From Micavibrio sp. (lineage in GTDB: Bacteria; Pseudomonadota; Alphaproteobacteria; Micavibrionales; Micavibrionaceae), in contig JAPJQV010000004.1 in NCBI GenBank assembly GCA_030824965.1, positions 206,994 through 270,993 on the forward strand: a stretch of DNA of 64,000 nt, written 5' to 3'. The number at the start of each line of letters is the position of its first letter. The first letter of the stretch is position 1. The notes beneath the pieces are model-generated. The model saw only the letters and a list, made by a program, of their open reading frames with translations. It was not told the origin of the DNA and did no database searches. Positions 25,852-34,651 of this stretch are shown here, in pieces. A program made the position numbers and the translations under genes.

Positions 25852-26857
25852 AATAAGTAGCAACAGCCCTCTTCTTTCAGGAGAGGGCTGGAGTGATAAT
25901 ATCACTCACAAAATTAGAACGACCGATTATCTGGAATCGAATTTCAACCTTTCAGATCCAAACGACCCCATCGCACGGCAATATCTGCCAAGCGCGGCAG
26001 AAACGATTACGTCCCTGATCGATCATGAAGATCCTATTGGCGATCATAAGAACGGCGTCGGTAAACTGATCGTTCACCGCTATCCTGACCGCCTGTTGCT
26101 GCTTGCCACAGATCACTGTGCCGCCTATTGCCGTTTTTGCTTTCGGAAAGACCGCGTTGGTAAAGGCGAGGCCGTGCCGTCCGATGCCGATATGGAAGAA
26201 GCCCTGTCCTATATCGAAAACAATCCATCTATCTGGGAAGTTATTTTCTCCGGCGGCGATCCGCTTATTCTTTCCCCGCGCCGCCTAAAAACAATTGTCT
26301 CCCGCGTGGCGCAAATTCCACATGTTAAAACGATCCGCTTTCATACCCGCGCACCCGTCTCCGACCCTGGCCGCATTACGCCGGAACTGGCGGAAGCGCT
26401 TATCAGCGATAAAGCGACTTATATCGTTATCCACGCCAATCATCCGGACGAACTTACTGCGGAGGCGATTACTGCTTTTCAAAATCTGAAGAAATCCGGT
26501 GCGATCCTGCTATCTCAATCGGTTCTTTTGCGCGACATTAACAACGATGCGGCCACCCTTGAAAATCTTTTCCGCCGCCTTGTTGAAAACGGTATCAAAC
26601 CCTATTATCTGCATCATCCCGACCTCGTCGAAGGCTCCGCGCATTTTCAATTATCGCTGGATGAAGGCGAAGAACTGATGAAACAGCTTCGCGGAAAAGT
26701 CTCGGGCCTGTGCTGGCCCACTTATGTGCTCGATATTCCGGGAGGTTTCGGCAAAGTCCCCGTCAACGCCAGTTACATGACGAAAACATCCGATGGCCGC
26801 TATCTGGTCGAAGATATCTATGGTCATCAACACGCCTATCCGCCGAATTGCACTTAG
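25844..26857 (+). CDS. KamA/EpmB-family radical SAM protein with repeat-derived N-terminus
   Basis: Radical SAM enzyme of the lysine 2,3-aminomutase family; the EF-P-modifying EpmB type is the closest by length (337 aa). The cluster motif is C92-AAY-C96-RF-C99, preceded by GKLIVHRYPDRLLLL and followed by VIFSGGDPLILS, HTRAPV and KPYYLHHPDLVEGSAHF. The PLP-site region near VLDIPGGFGKVPV is present. Residues 7-16 are encoded by a palindromic repeat (25864-25890), and the usual ~40-residue helical leader of homologues is missing. No epmA or efp is nearby, so the substrate is open. Translation is coupled to pepA. Confidence 0.86.
   Translation: MSKISSNSPLLSGEGWSDNITHKIRTTDYLESNFNLSDPNDPIARQYLPSAAETITSLIDHEDPIGDHKNGVGKLIVHRYPDRLLLLATDHCAAYCRFCFRKDRVGKGEAVPSDADMEEALSYIENNPSIWEVIFSGGDPLILSPRRLKTIVSRVAQIPHVKTIRFHTRAPVSDPGRITPELAEALISDKATYIVIHANHPDELTAEAITAFQNLKKSGAILLSQSVLLRDINNDAATLENLFRRLVENGIKPYYLHHPDLVEGSAHFQLSLDEGEELMKQLRGKVSGLCWPTYVLDIPGGFGKVPVNASYMTKTSDGRYLVEDIYGHQHAYPPNCT
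25864..25890. repeat. Palindromic repeat inside the radical SAM coding region
   Basis: CAGCCCTCT (25864-25872) and AGAGGGCTG (25882-25890) are perfect complements around a 9-nt loop. The element is read in frame as NSPLLSGEGW, the peptide typically encoded when 'ccctctcc...ggagaggg' palindromes lie in a reading frame. The stem core matches the palindrome at 6719-6747. Confidence 0.7.
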
Positions 26858-26904
26858 CCAATCACCGAAAGCGCAGAATATTATTTGTAACCTGAAACCG
26901 AAGA

Positions 26905-28929
26905 TTAAGCCGCCGCTTTTAGCATGCCTTCAAGATTCTCGACCAGCTCTTTGATCTGAAAAGGCTTGCTCATGATCCGGTCGAAATCGTTGGCTTTATC
27001 GGTCTTTAGATAAGTCGCATCGGCCGTCAGTCCCATGACTGGAATCTTTGCCGTAACCGGATGATCTTTCAGCGATTTCAAAACTTCATGCCCTGTCATG
27101 TCGGATAGATGTATATCGGAAATGATCAGATCCGGTGAAAATTCTCTTGCCTGTCTTAGCCCTGCTTTGCCGCTTGTTGCAACCATGATATCCGCCTTTA
27201 AAACGGTTCTTGCAATACTACGCATAAGCTCGGCATTGGCTTTATTGTCCTCGATGTATAAAATTCTCGTCGCGCTTCGTGCCCCGCCCGATATCTCAAC
27301 CGTTTTTCCAACCGCTTGTTCATCGATTTCATCGTGAACAGCCGCCGGTAAGTCTACATAGAAAGAACTGCCATAGGCCTCGATGCTCTTGAAGCCTATT
27401 TTGCCATTCATGGCTTCGGTCAGTTGTTTAGAAATTGCCAGACCGATTCCCGTACCCTCGATATCCGATGCTTCCGCGCCAAGTCGATTAAAAGGCTCAA
27501 ATACATTATCCTGTTGATCGAGCGCAATGCCGATACCGCTATCGGTGACTTTAAAACGAATATCGCCATCAAGCCTGGCCGCTGTCACAGCAACATGGCC
27601 TCCGACCCGATTATACTTGATAGCGTTGGAAAGAAGGTTGACCATTACCTGCAGCAACCTTGAACGGTCGGCTGTCACATAAAGATAGGAAGGGTAGAAT
27701 TTATCGATGTTGATTTGGCGTTTTTCGGCGAGAGGCCGGACAAGTTCGATAACTTCATCCAGAATATCTGCGCATGAAATTATTTCTTCTTTTGTCGAAA
27801 TAATCCCCGCTTCAATCTTAGCAAGATCCATGACATCGGCGACAAGCTTCAACAGATGCTCGCCTCCTGCCATGATAAAATTCAAATGCTCCTTTGATTT
27901 CTCGTTTAAATTTTGATCCATCAATACGAGTTGCGAAAAACCCAATATTGCGTTGAGGGGCGTTCTGAATTCATGGCTCATTGAAGTTAAAAATTGCGAC
28001 TTGGCAAGATTGGCCTTATTTGCCAGATCCCGAGCTTCTCTGGCTTCGCGCTCCAATTGCGTGCGGTAATTAAGCGCCGAGGCAATTGGCAGAGAGATCA
28101 AAGCGGCTGTTGCCAAAAATCCTTGCAACACCAAAGTTTTTTCAGACAGACTTCCCTGAATTAAAATAATAGGTCCAGTACCGTTCATTGTGCAGATAAT
28201 CGAGACGGCGGTTGTTGCGGTTAGCGCGACGATCGCGCCGCATGTACCAAGCCAGAAAGCACTAAGAGCCATAATAGGGAAGATCAGAAACAATAACGGA
28301 TAACTGCTTTGCATGAAAACAAGCGACAATACCGCCGCCAGCGCCGTCATTAGTATGACGGATTTATACCGTACTTCCTGCGCTGTGAAGTTTTTAAGCT
28401 GGTCCCAACCGAGGATGAAGAAAAGAGGTGTGAAAATAATCAGCCCAAGTGAGTCGGCCAGATACCATCTCATGCCGACATTTATGAAATTCATATCATA
28501 AGCAGTCGTAAAAAAACCTGCCGCAGCCAGTGTAAAGGCAATTGGCGATAAAAGCGCAACCACGGCAAATTTCATTAGATGCTGGTATTGGCGTAAATCG
28601 AATTCTTCGTTTGTATACTTTCTTAAAAGATGCGCACAAAGCAAAGCCTGCCCAACTCCCAAAGGCGATGTGACCAGCGTCCTGCCCCAGGCATCCTGAT
28701 GTGCGACATGCGCAAAGACACTTCCAGCTAAAGTGGCAATGGACAGAACCGTCCATTCATTCCGTGGTGTGCGCAGGAAAAAAGCCAGTGCCAGCCCGGT
28801 AGCAGGCCAGATCGACGACGTCCCTCCGGCTTCGCGGGTCAGCTCGATTCCGCCCCAGGCCAGAATGAAAAATCCCAAACCCGCGATCAGGCCATGTTTG
28901 AAAGAACGTAAGTTGAAAACAGATTTCAT
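26905..28929 (-). CDS. MASE1-domain hybrid sensor histidine kinase
   Basis: Membrane-bound hybrid kinase of 674 aa. The N-terminal MASE1 sensor (about residues 10-295) is a multi-helix membrane domain with GGTSSIWPATGLALAFFLR. A short coiled coil follows, then HisKA with MSHEFRTPLNAILGFS (phospho-His near 317), HATPase (NLLSNAIKYNR, DSGIGIALDQQ, GTGIGLAISK), and a C-terminal receiver (ILYIEDNKANAELM from about 555; phospho-Asp near 605 in IISDIHLSD; Lys in MSKPFQ). No output domain, so it probably passes phosphate on. The ligand is unknown. Divergent from holC, with a 12-bp palindrome between them. Confidence 0.94.
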   Translation of the reverse strand: MKSVFNLRSFKHGLIAGLGFFILAWGGIELTREAGGTSSIWPATGLALAFFLRTPRNEWTVLSIATLAGSVFAHVAHQDAWGRTLVTSPLGVGQALLCAHLLRKYTNEEFDLRQYQHLMKFAVVALLSPIAFTLAAAGFFTTAYDMNFINVGMRWYLADSLGLIIFTPLFFILGWDQLKNFTAQEVRYKSVILMTALAAVLSLVFMQSSYPLLFLIFPIMALSAFWLGTCGAIVALTATTAVSIICTMNGTGPIILIQGSLSEKTLVLQGFLATAALISLPIASALNYRTQLEREAREARDLANKANLAKSQFLTSMSHEFRTPLNAILGFSQLVLMDQNLNEKSKEHLNFIMAGGEHLLKLVADVMDLAKIEAGIISTKEEIISCADILDEVIELVRPLAEKRQINIDKFYPSYLYVTADRSRLLQVMVNLLSNAIKYNRVGGHVAVTAARLDGDIRFKVTDSGIGIALDQQDNVFEPFNRLGAEASDIEGTGIGLAISKQLTEAMNGKIGFKSIEAYGSSFYVDLPAAVHDEIDEQAVGKTVEISGGARSATRILYIEDNKANAELMRSIARTVLKADIMVATSGKAGLRQAREFSPDLIISDIHLSDMTGHEVLKSLKDHPVTAKIPVMGLTADATYLKTDKANDFDRIMSKPFQIKELVENLEGMLKAAA

Positions 28930-28981
28930 AATAAATTCCAGTTCTCTAATATTCTGCCTTTAAATTTTTAATAGAATCTAA

Positions 28982-28993
28982 ATACAATTGTAT
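28982..28993. promoter_or_regulatory. Perfect 12-bp palindrome between the hybrid kinase gene and holC
   Basis: ATACAATTGTAT is a perfect palindrome midway between two divergent starts (28929 minus, 29042 plus). It may be an operator; no cognate regulator is identified. Confidence 0.35.
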
Positions 28994-29041
28994 GTATTCG
29001 CCTCGCTCTGTAGGATTATTGGTAGTAAAGGATTGAATTAT

Positions 29042-29491
29042 ATGACGGAAATCCGGTTTTATCACATTCAGAAAAAATCCGCCGAAGTCACGGTTTTCGA
29101 ATTGGCGGAACGCGCCTTGACGCGTGGTCACCGCATTCTGATCCGCTTGCGCGATGAAACTGAGACCGCGCGGCTCAACGATTTTTTATGGACGAACAAG
29201 CCCGAATCCTTTTTACCTCACGGCACAGCGCAGGACGGGAATGCGGAAATGCAACCTGTGTTTTTAACGGCGACGAATGACAATCCCAACAATGCTGACA
29301 CTTTGTTCATTATGCCAGGCGGGGATAGCTCCGGCATCGACCAATTCAAACTCTGCTGCGATATTATCGACGGCCATAGCGAAGAAGAAATAGCCAATGC
29401 CCGCTCCCGCTACCGTGACTGGAAAGCTTCTGGCCATACTTTAAGCTACTGGCAACAGGATGAAGCCGGCAAATGGGAGCAGAAGAGTTAA
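29042..29491 (+). CDS. holC: DNA polymerase III chi subunit
   Basis: Clamp-loader accessory that links DNA polymerase III to single-strand-binding protein. The start at 29042 (MTEIRFYHIQKKSAE, 149 aa) fits the family; an in-frame start 54 nt upstream would add residues with no family match. Motifs: FELAERALTRGHRILIR, LNDFLWTNKPESFLPHG, VFIMPGG-like block. The last 4 bp overlap the convergent SMR gene. Confidence 0.93.
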   Translation: MTEIRFYHIQKKSAEVTVFELAERALTRGHRILIRLRDETETARLNDFLWTNKPESFLPHGTAQDGNAEMQPVFLTATNDNPNNADTLFIMPGGDSSGIDQFKLCCDIIDGHSEEEIANARSRYRDWKASGHTLSYWQQDEAGKWEQKS

Positions 29492-29820
29492 TGTCCCGAC
29501 GACTTTGAAAATAAATTAATAACGACGACGCCTGCGATAATCATCGCGATACCCGCAATGCCGGCTGCATCCAATTTTTGTCCGAAGCGCAGCCAACCGA
29601 TCATAGCTATAAAAACAATTCCCACCGCAGACCAGATAGCATAGGCAATACCGACAGGAATAGATTTAAGAGTAAGGGAAAGAAAATAGAACGCGATTCC
29701 ATATCCGATCATCGTTCCGACCGAAGGCCATAATTTCGTAAAGCCTTCGGACATTTTCATGAATGTCGTTCCCGCAATTTCGGCTGATATAGCAATGGCC
29801 AGCGAAATATACGGGTTCAT
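29488..29820 (-). CDS. SMR-family multidrug efflux transporter
   Basis: Small four-helix proton-coupled exporter of the EmrE/QacE type (110 aa). The essential Glu14 is in ISAEIAGTTFMK; SEGFTKLWPS, IPVGIAYAIWSAVGI and FGQKLDAAGIAGIAMIIAGV mark helices 2-4. It works as a dimer in the inner membrane, usually exporting cationic compounds. Lies 8 bp downstream of the cytochrome c gene on the same strand, so probably co-transcribed. Confidence 0.95.
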   Translation of the reverse strand: MNPYISLAIAISAEIAGTTFMKMSEGFTKLWPSVGTMIGYGIAFYFLSLTLKSIPVGIAYAIWSAVGIVFIAMIGWLRFGQKLDAAGIAGIAMIIAGVVVINLFSKSSGH

Positions 29821-29828
29821 AAAAAAAC

Positions 29829-30512
29829 TTAATGCGATGCAGGTGCCGCTTCTTTTTCTGCCGGAGCCGTTGCGTCTTTTGGCGCGGCGGCGGCGTCAGG
29901 AGCGGCTGCCGATGGCTGACCAGCTGCTTCTTCAGCTTGGGGAGGAGCTAAATCTTTCGCTTCCTTTTCGATCTCTGCTTGGGATGGCAGCGCTTGCGGC
30001 GAATCGTCCATCGAACGCAAATACGCGATCAAGGCTGCCCGGTCTTCGCCTTTTTTGACGCCAGCGAAAGTCATCTTGGTTTCCTTGTCATAAGCTTTCG
30101 GCTTCCACAGGAATTTGTTCAATTCTTCATAGGTCCAGACATCGCCGCCTTGTTTGTTCAACGTGCCGGAATAAGCATATCCCGGATGGGCCTGTTTCTG
30201 GTTGCCGACGACGCCGTATAATCCCGGACCCACGCCGTTCGCGCCGCCTTTTTCGATATGGTGGCAAGCCGCACAAGCCTTGGCGACCCCTTTGCCACGC
30301 TCTATATCGGCGGATGCAATCATGGCCAAAATCGGCTCGGGCATGGCAACTGCCGCCGCGCCGCCGCCTGCGCTTTCCGTCGCTTCGACCGTAACCGCGT
30401 CTTTTTCAAGATGATGGGGAGAGACGAGATATTGTCCGAATTTGCCCGATACCATGGCCAGAAGTCCGGCGCTCAAAATTGCGGCAAAAGCGATATTCGA
30501 TTTCATATTCAT
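29829..30512 (-). CDS. Membrane-anchored cytochrome c (CycM-like)
   Basis: Class I c-type cytochrome, electron carrier on the periplasmic face. The 227 aa have an uncleaved N-terminal helix (IAFAAILSAGLLAMVSGKFG), the haem motif CAACH near residue 81, the GVGPGLYGVVG loop and the axial Met in TKMTFAGVK. After residue 180 comes an unusual Ala/Pro/Glu/Lys-rich tail, probably disordered. Divergent from prephenate dehydratase, an arrangement shared with other alphaproteobacteria. Confidence 0.93.
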   Translation of the reverse strand: MNMKSNIAFAAILSAGLLAMVSGKFGQYLVSPHHLEKDAVTVEATESAGGGAAAVAMPEPILAMIASADIERGKGVAKACAACHHIEKGGANGVGPGLYGVVGNQKQAHPGYAYSGTLNKQGGDVWTYEELNKFLWKPKAYDKETKMTFAGVKKGEDRAALIAYLRSMDDSPQALPSQAEIEKEAKDLAPPQAEEAAGQPSAAAPDAAAAPKDATAPAEKEAAPASH

Positions 30513-30614
30513 GAAATTAGTCCATTTAGGGATTGTTTATTCGGTCCGATCTATACAAGATACGCGGACAATATACCAGCCGCAGAAACCTTGTCGAGAT
30601 ACTAGTCGAGAAAT

Positions 30615-31457
30615 ATGACCAAACCCCGTAAATTAGTCGCAATCCAGGGGGTCTTGGGCTCCAATTCCGATATCTCCCGCCGCAATTTGCTCCCTGACAT
30701 GGATACTTATCCATGCGAAAGCTTCGAGAAAGCTTTTACGGCGCTTAAAGACGGCACCGCAGAACTTGCCCTTATTGCGGTTGATAACACGATTGCGGGC
30801 CGCGTCGCGGATGTTCACCATCTTTTGGCCGGGTCCGATTTTTATATCGTGGGTGAATATTTCCTACCGATCGATTTTGCCCTGATGGCATTAAAAGACG
30901 CCGAGATGTCGGATTTAACCGATGTCTATTCACATCCCCATGCCATTCCCCAATGCCGCAAAATCATTCGTGAACTCAATTTAAAACCGCATGTCCATCC
31001 GGATACCGCAGGCGCGGCCGCCGATGTCGCGCTTTGGGGTGACAAAACCAAAGCCGCGCTGGCTCCCACTCTCGCCGCTGAAATCTATGGCCTGAAAGTC
31101 TTGCGCGAAAAAGTACAGGACGAAGAAGACAACACGACGCGCTTTTTAATCTTGTCGAAAGATATCAGCCTGCCAAAAGCCGGGGCAGGTAACTTTATTA
31201 CCAGTCTCTATTTCGAAGTTCGCAACATCCCGGCCGCTTTATATAAAGCGCTTGGCGGTTTCGCCACCAATGGCGTTCAAGTCATCAAGTTAGAAAGCTA
31301 TGTCGACCCGAAATTCAACGTCGCGCGGTTTTATGTCGAAATTATCGGCCATGCTGAAGACCGCTCCGTCGGTCTCGCTTTAGAAGAACTGGCATTTTTT
31401 GCCAAAGACATACGTAATATGGGCACGTATAAAGCTCATGAATTCAGAAATTTATAG
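30615..31457 (+). CDS. pheA: Prephenate dehydratase
   Basis: Converts prephenate to phenylpyruvate in phenylalanine synthesis. The 280 aa comprise a PDT domain and a C-terminal ACT regulatory domain. Visible motifs: IAGRVADVHHLLAGS, SHPHAIPQCRKII, DTAGAAADVA, and the catalytic NTTRFLIL. The ACT region has GVQVIKLESYVD, where many homologues have ESRP. The usual G-xx-G-AYS-x-A motif near the N-terminus is altered to GVLGSNSDIS. Probably still an enzyme, but two expected motifs deviate. Confidence 0.92.
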   Translation: MTKPRKLVAIQGVLGSNSDISRRNLLPDMDTYPCESFEKAFTALKDGTAELALIAVDNTIAGRVADVHHLLAGSDFYIVGEYFLPIDFALMALKDAEMSDLTDVYSHPHAIPQCRKIIRELNLKPHVHPDTAGAAADVALWGDKTKAALAPTLAAEIYGLKVLREKVQDEEDNTTRFLILSKDISLPKAGAGNFITSLYFEVRNIPAALYKALGGFATNGVQVIKLESYVDPKFNVARFYVEIIGHAEDRSVGLALEELAFFAKDIRNMGTYKAHEFRNL

Positions 31458-31466
31458 GAGACACCC

Positions 31467-31640
31467 ATGCCGACCCATGCCGAACTAGCCGCCCAACTTC
31501 TACGCGATGCCGCCGGATTTTTTAAAGCCCTGTCCGAACAAAACGGGGAGCTGAAAGCGCAAATGCTTGAAAATGCCGACGTCTTCGAACAAGTCGCAAC
31601 TTTGGTCGAAAAAGACCCGCACGGTAAAATAGAAGAATAG
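31467..31640 (+). CDS. Conserved alphaproteobacterial 57-aa protein
   Basis: Starts MPTHAELAAQLLRDAAGFF and ends EKDPHGKIEE. It resembles a small acidic helical protein widespread in alphaproteobacteria, of unknown function. Good ribosome-binding site (TAGGAG, 6 nt before the ATG). Lies 9 bp after the prephenate dehydratase stop and is surely in the same operon. Confidence 0.85.
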   Translation: MPTHAELAAQLLRDAAGFFKALSEQNGELKAQMLENADVFEQVATLVEKDPHGKIEE

Positions 31641-31967
31641 TTACAATTGGTAGACGGCGATTAAACCGGCGCTGATGACGCAAAAACACGCCGCCGCCCC
31701 CATCAGGTAGAGCTTGCGCCATGCGCTCGGGCGGCGGTCGCAGGCTTTGATTGCGCGTTTGTCGCCTTTTTTGCGTACCTCGATGCGCATGAATTTGTCG
31801 TTCTTGAAAAGAATATCGGCAATGCGGCAAGCCTCTTCTTCATCATCAAAGCTTTTTAAAGCCTGCCAGACAGGCGAGCCTTTTGACATTTCATCTTTTT
31901 CGAAAGAATAAATAATGAATTCTGGCTTGGAGAAAGAATGGGGGGTGGTTTCGGGAAATGTCGTCAA
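31641..31967 (-). CDS. Hypothetical C-tail-anchored protein, 108 aa
   Basis: Unrecognised. It starts with TTG at 31967 (preceded by GAGGTG), has a soluble N-terminal domain (FDDEEEACRIADILFKNDKF) with a positively charged segment, and a single C-terminal membrane helix (LYLMGAAACFCVISAGLIAV). Its stop abuts the stop of the 57-aa gene on the other strand. Confidence 0.7.
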   Translation of the reverse strand: MTTFPETTPHSFSKPEFIIYSFEKDEMSKGSPVWQALKSFDDEEEACRIADILFKNDKFMRIEVRKKGDKRAIKACDRRPSAWRKLYLMGAAACFCVISAGLIAVYQL

Positions 31968-32054
31968 TTAACACCTCAAAAATGTTCTTAAACTCAGTTA
32001 GAAAAATGAAGCGAATCTTGTCTGCTTCGGCACCCTCATCACACAATAAAAAGT

Positions 32055-32069
32055 TTAACAACGGGTTAA
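32055..32069. promoter_or_regulatory. CtrA-type box upstream of ftsK
   Basis: TTAA-CAACGGG-TTAA exactly matches TTAA-N7-TTAA, 108 bp before the ftsK ATG and next to two near-DnaA boxes. Division genes are common CtrA targets in alphaproteobacteria, which raises plausibility. Confidence 0.6.
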
Positions 32070-32079
32070 TTTGGAAATT

Positions 32080-32136
32080 TTCTCCACAGCTCTCAAAACT
32101 TGCGCGAAGTGCTTTTGCCCGATAAACTGTGGATAT
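32080..32136. promoter_or_regulatory. Two near-DnaA boxes upstream of ftsK
   Basis: TTCTCCACA (32080-32088) and TGTGGATAT (32128-32136, reverse of ATATCCACA) each differ from TTATCCACA by one base and face each other. Together with the CtrA-type box they suggest cell-cycle control of ftsK. Confidence 0.4.
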
Positions 32137-32176
32137 CTTTAACTCCCTCCCGATTCTCAAAACATTCAAGAACATT

Positions 32177-34576
32177 ATGGCCCCCCGCACTCTCAGAGCA
32201 TCGTCGATTAAAAATCAATCCCGCTTCTTTCGTTTTCTTCCCTTGAGTTGGCAAGCTTATTTGAGCGAACGCATGCAGGACGGCTTTGCCATCTTAGTTT
32301 TTCTATCGGGAATTTTTATCGCCCTGGCCCTCATCACCTATAACTCCGCCGATCCGTCTTTCAGCACGGCCTCGGAAAGTGAAGAAATTCAAAACCTGAT
32401 GGGATCTTCGGGCGCTAAAATTTCCGATTTGCTTTTGCAGATTTTCGGCATCGGCGCTTTCGTCTTCGCCATCGCTTTCATGACATGGGGAATGCGTTTA
32501 TGGCGTCGGGAGAATTTCGGTCCTTTCTGGTTACGCGTTTCGACGATTTTATCTTCGGCTCTCCTGCTGTCCATTGCCGGTGCCGCCATTCCCGCTTTCA
32601 TGTTGATGCCTCACGCAACGATGGGCGGCGGCGGCGGCAATATCCTGCTGAACAATCTTGAACTGGCCATAAGCGGCTTTCTGCCGCTTGCCCGCTATAT
32701 TCTCGGTCTTACTGCCGCCATCCTTGGTTTACTGAGCCTGAATTTCGGCCTTGCCTTACGCCAGAACGAACGTCAGGCGATGGTCGCATCGATGCTTTAC
32801 GGTTCTTCTGTTGCTGCCGAAAGCGCCAGCAGTCTATGGGGTCGTCTGTCCGCTTTCTTCTCTCCTCCGGAAGTAAAGCCTGTGAAAAAACGCACGCCGA
32901 AAGCAAAAGTCGCCGAGGAAGAATATGATGAGACAGATGAAGAAGAGTATGAAGATGAAGAGGAATACGAAGAAGAACCGGTCGTAAAATCCGGCATCAA
33001 AGTCGTCAAACCAGAAAAAGCGAAATCGCCTGCCGCCAAGGCAAAGCCGAAACAGGCGAAACTCGATTTGCGCGATCCATCCGAATGGGAATTACCGCCT
33101 GTCGATCTGTTGCAGGAACACCCCGACCAAGGCGAAGCCAAAGTCGATGAAAGCGCGTTACGCAAAAATGCCGAAATGCTTTCCACCGTCCTCGACGATT
33201 ACAACGTCACAGGCGAAATTGAATCCATTCATCCCGGCCCGGTCGTCACGCTTTATGAGCTCGAACCCGCACCGGGTACGAAGACGTCGCGCGTCGTAGG
33301 CCTTTCCGACGATATCGCGCGTTCGATGTCCGCCGTATCTGTCCGCGTCGCTGTTGTCCCGGGCAGGAATGTTATCGGTATCGAACTTCCGAATAAGAAA
33401 CGCCAAACGGTTTACTTCCGTGAACTCATGGAAAGCGACGATGTCGATAAATCCGGCGCGAAACTGCCGCTGGTACTCGGTAAAGATATCGGCGGCCAGC
33501 CGATTATCGCCGACCTCACGAAAATGCCGCATTTGCTTGTTGCGGGTACGACAGGCTCTGGTAAATCCGTGGCCGTCAATACGATGATTTTATCGCTCCT
33601 CTACAAATTGCCGCCGGAGAAATGCCGCTTCATCATGATCGACCCGAAAATGCTCGAGCTTTCGATCTATGACGATATCCCGCATCTTCTTTCTCCAGTC
33701 GTCACCGAACCGGGCCGCGCCATCGTCGCGCTGAAATGGACGGTACAGGAAATGGAAAACCGCTACCGCAACATGTCGAAACTCGGCGTGCGTAATATCG
33801 ACGGCTACAACCAGCGCCTGAAAGAAGCCCGTAAAAAAGGCGAAGTATTGATGCGAAAAGTCCAGACGGGCTTTGACGCCGAAACCGGAAAACCTGTTTA
33901 TGAAGAACAACCGCTTGACCTGACAGAGCTGCCATACATTGTCGTGATCGTCGACGAATTCGCCGACCTTATGCTTGTGGCCGGTAAAGATGTAGAAAAC
34001 GCTATCCAGCGCCTCGCTCAAATGGCGCGTGCGGCCGGTATCCATTTGATCATGGCGACCCAGCGTCCATCGGTTGACGTTATCACCGGCGTTATCAAGG
34101 CCAACTTCCCTACGCGGATTTCCTTCCAGGTGACGTCTAAAATCGACTCGCGCACGATCTTAGGTGAAGGCGGCGCAGAAACATTGCTCGGGATGGGCGA
34201 TATGCTCTACATGGCGGCGGGCGGAAGATTAACCCGCGTGCACGGGCCATTCGTGTCCGACCGCGAAGTCGAAGACGTCGTCAATTATTTGAAAGCGCAA
34301 GGCGAGCCGGAATATCTAGAAGAAATTACCGAAGGTGATTTTGAAGGCGGGGAATTTGGTGAAGGCGGAGAACGCGAAGGCTCCGGCGATGAATTATACG
34401 ATCAAGCCGTAGCGCTCGTCGCGCGGGAACAAAAAGCCTCGACAAGCTTTATCCAGCGTCATCTGCAAATCGGCTACAACCGTGCCGCCCGCATCATCGA
34501 ACAAATGGAAAAAGAACAAGTCGTCGGCAAAGCCAACCATGTCGGCAAACGCGAAGTCTTAATCGGGGCCAGATAA
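32177..34576 (+). CDS. ftsK: DNA translocase FtsK
   Basis: Septum-anchored hexameric DNA pump that clears the terminus and activates XerCD. The start at 32177 (MAPRTLRASS, 799 aa) is preferred to the in-frame GTG at 32129, which overlaps a near-DnaA box. Four N-terminal membrane helices (about 30-200) are followed by a short acidic Glu/Tyr-rich and Lys-rich linker (about 235-300), the alpha/beta motor with Walker A TGSGKSVAVN near 460 and Walker B IVVIVDEFADLM, then the winged-helix gamma domain (SFIQRHLQIGYNRAARIIEQ) that reads KOPS. In many alphaproteobacteria lolA follows directly; here it is 6 kb away. Confidence 0.97.
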   Translation: MAPRTLRASSIKNQSRFFRFLPLSWQAYLSERMQDGFAILVFLSGIFIALALITYNSADPSFSTASESEEIQNLMGSSGAKISDLLLQIFGIGAFVFAIAFMTWGMRLWRRENFGPFWLRVSTILSSALLLSIAGAAIPAFMLMPHATMGGGGGNILLNNLELAISGFLPLARYILGLTAAILGLLSLNFGLALRQNERQAMVASMLYGSSVAAESASSLWGRLSAFFSPPEVKPVKKRTPKAKVAEEEYDETDEEEYEDEEEYEEEPVVKSGIKVVKPEKAKSPAAKAKPKQAKLDLRDPSEWELPPVDLLQEHPDQGEAKVDESALRKNAEMLSTVLDDYNVTGEIESIHPGPVVTLYELEPAPGTKTSRVVGLSDDIARSMSAVSVRVAVVPGRNVIGIELPNKKRQTVYFRELMESDDVDKSGAKLPLVLGKDIGGQPIIADLTKMPHLLVAGTTGSGKSVAVNTMILSLLYKLPPEKCRFIMIDPKMLELSIYDDIPHLLSPVVTEPGRAIVALKWTVQEMENRYRNMSKLGVRNIDGYNQRLKEARKKGEVLMRKVQTGFDAETGKPVYEEQPLDLTELPYIVVIVDEFADLMLVAGKDVENAIQRLAQMARAAGIHLIMATQRPSVDVITGVIKANFPTRISFQVTSKIDSRTILGEGGAETLLGMGDMLYMAAGGRLTRVHGPFVSDREVEDVVNYLKAQGEPEYLEEITEGDFEGGEFGEGGEREGSGDELYDQAVALVAREQKASTSFIQRHLQIGYNRAARIIEQMEKEQVVGKANHVGKREVLIGAR

Positions 34577-34632
34577 GGTTTAATAAATCGCCATACGCGT
34601 GTATTCGTTTCTTCTAAATTAATAATTGCGGT

Positions 34633-34649
34633 GTAAGCTTAAAGCTTAC
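34633..34649. promoter_or_regulatory. 17-bp inverted repeat touching a start codon
   Basis: GTAAGCTT-A-AAGCTTAC is a perfect inverted repeat ending 2 nt before the ATG at 34652 and occupying the place of the Shine-Dalgarno sequence. It could be an operator or a translation-blocking structure. Confidence 0.5.
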
Positions 34650-34651
34650 CC

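Noticed and set aside
32890..33000. Acidic repeat in FtsK as a novel domain
   Set aside because: FtsK linkers are normally low-complexity and variable; nothing beyond that is visible.
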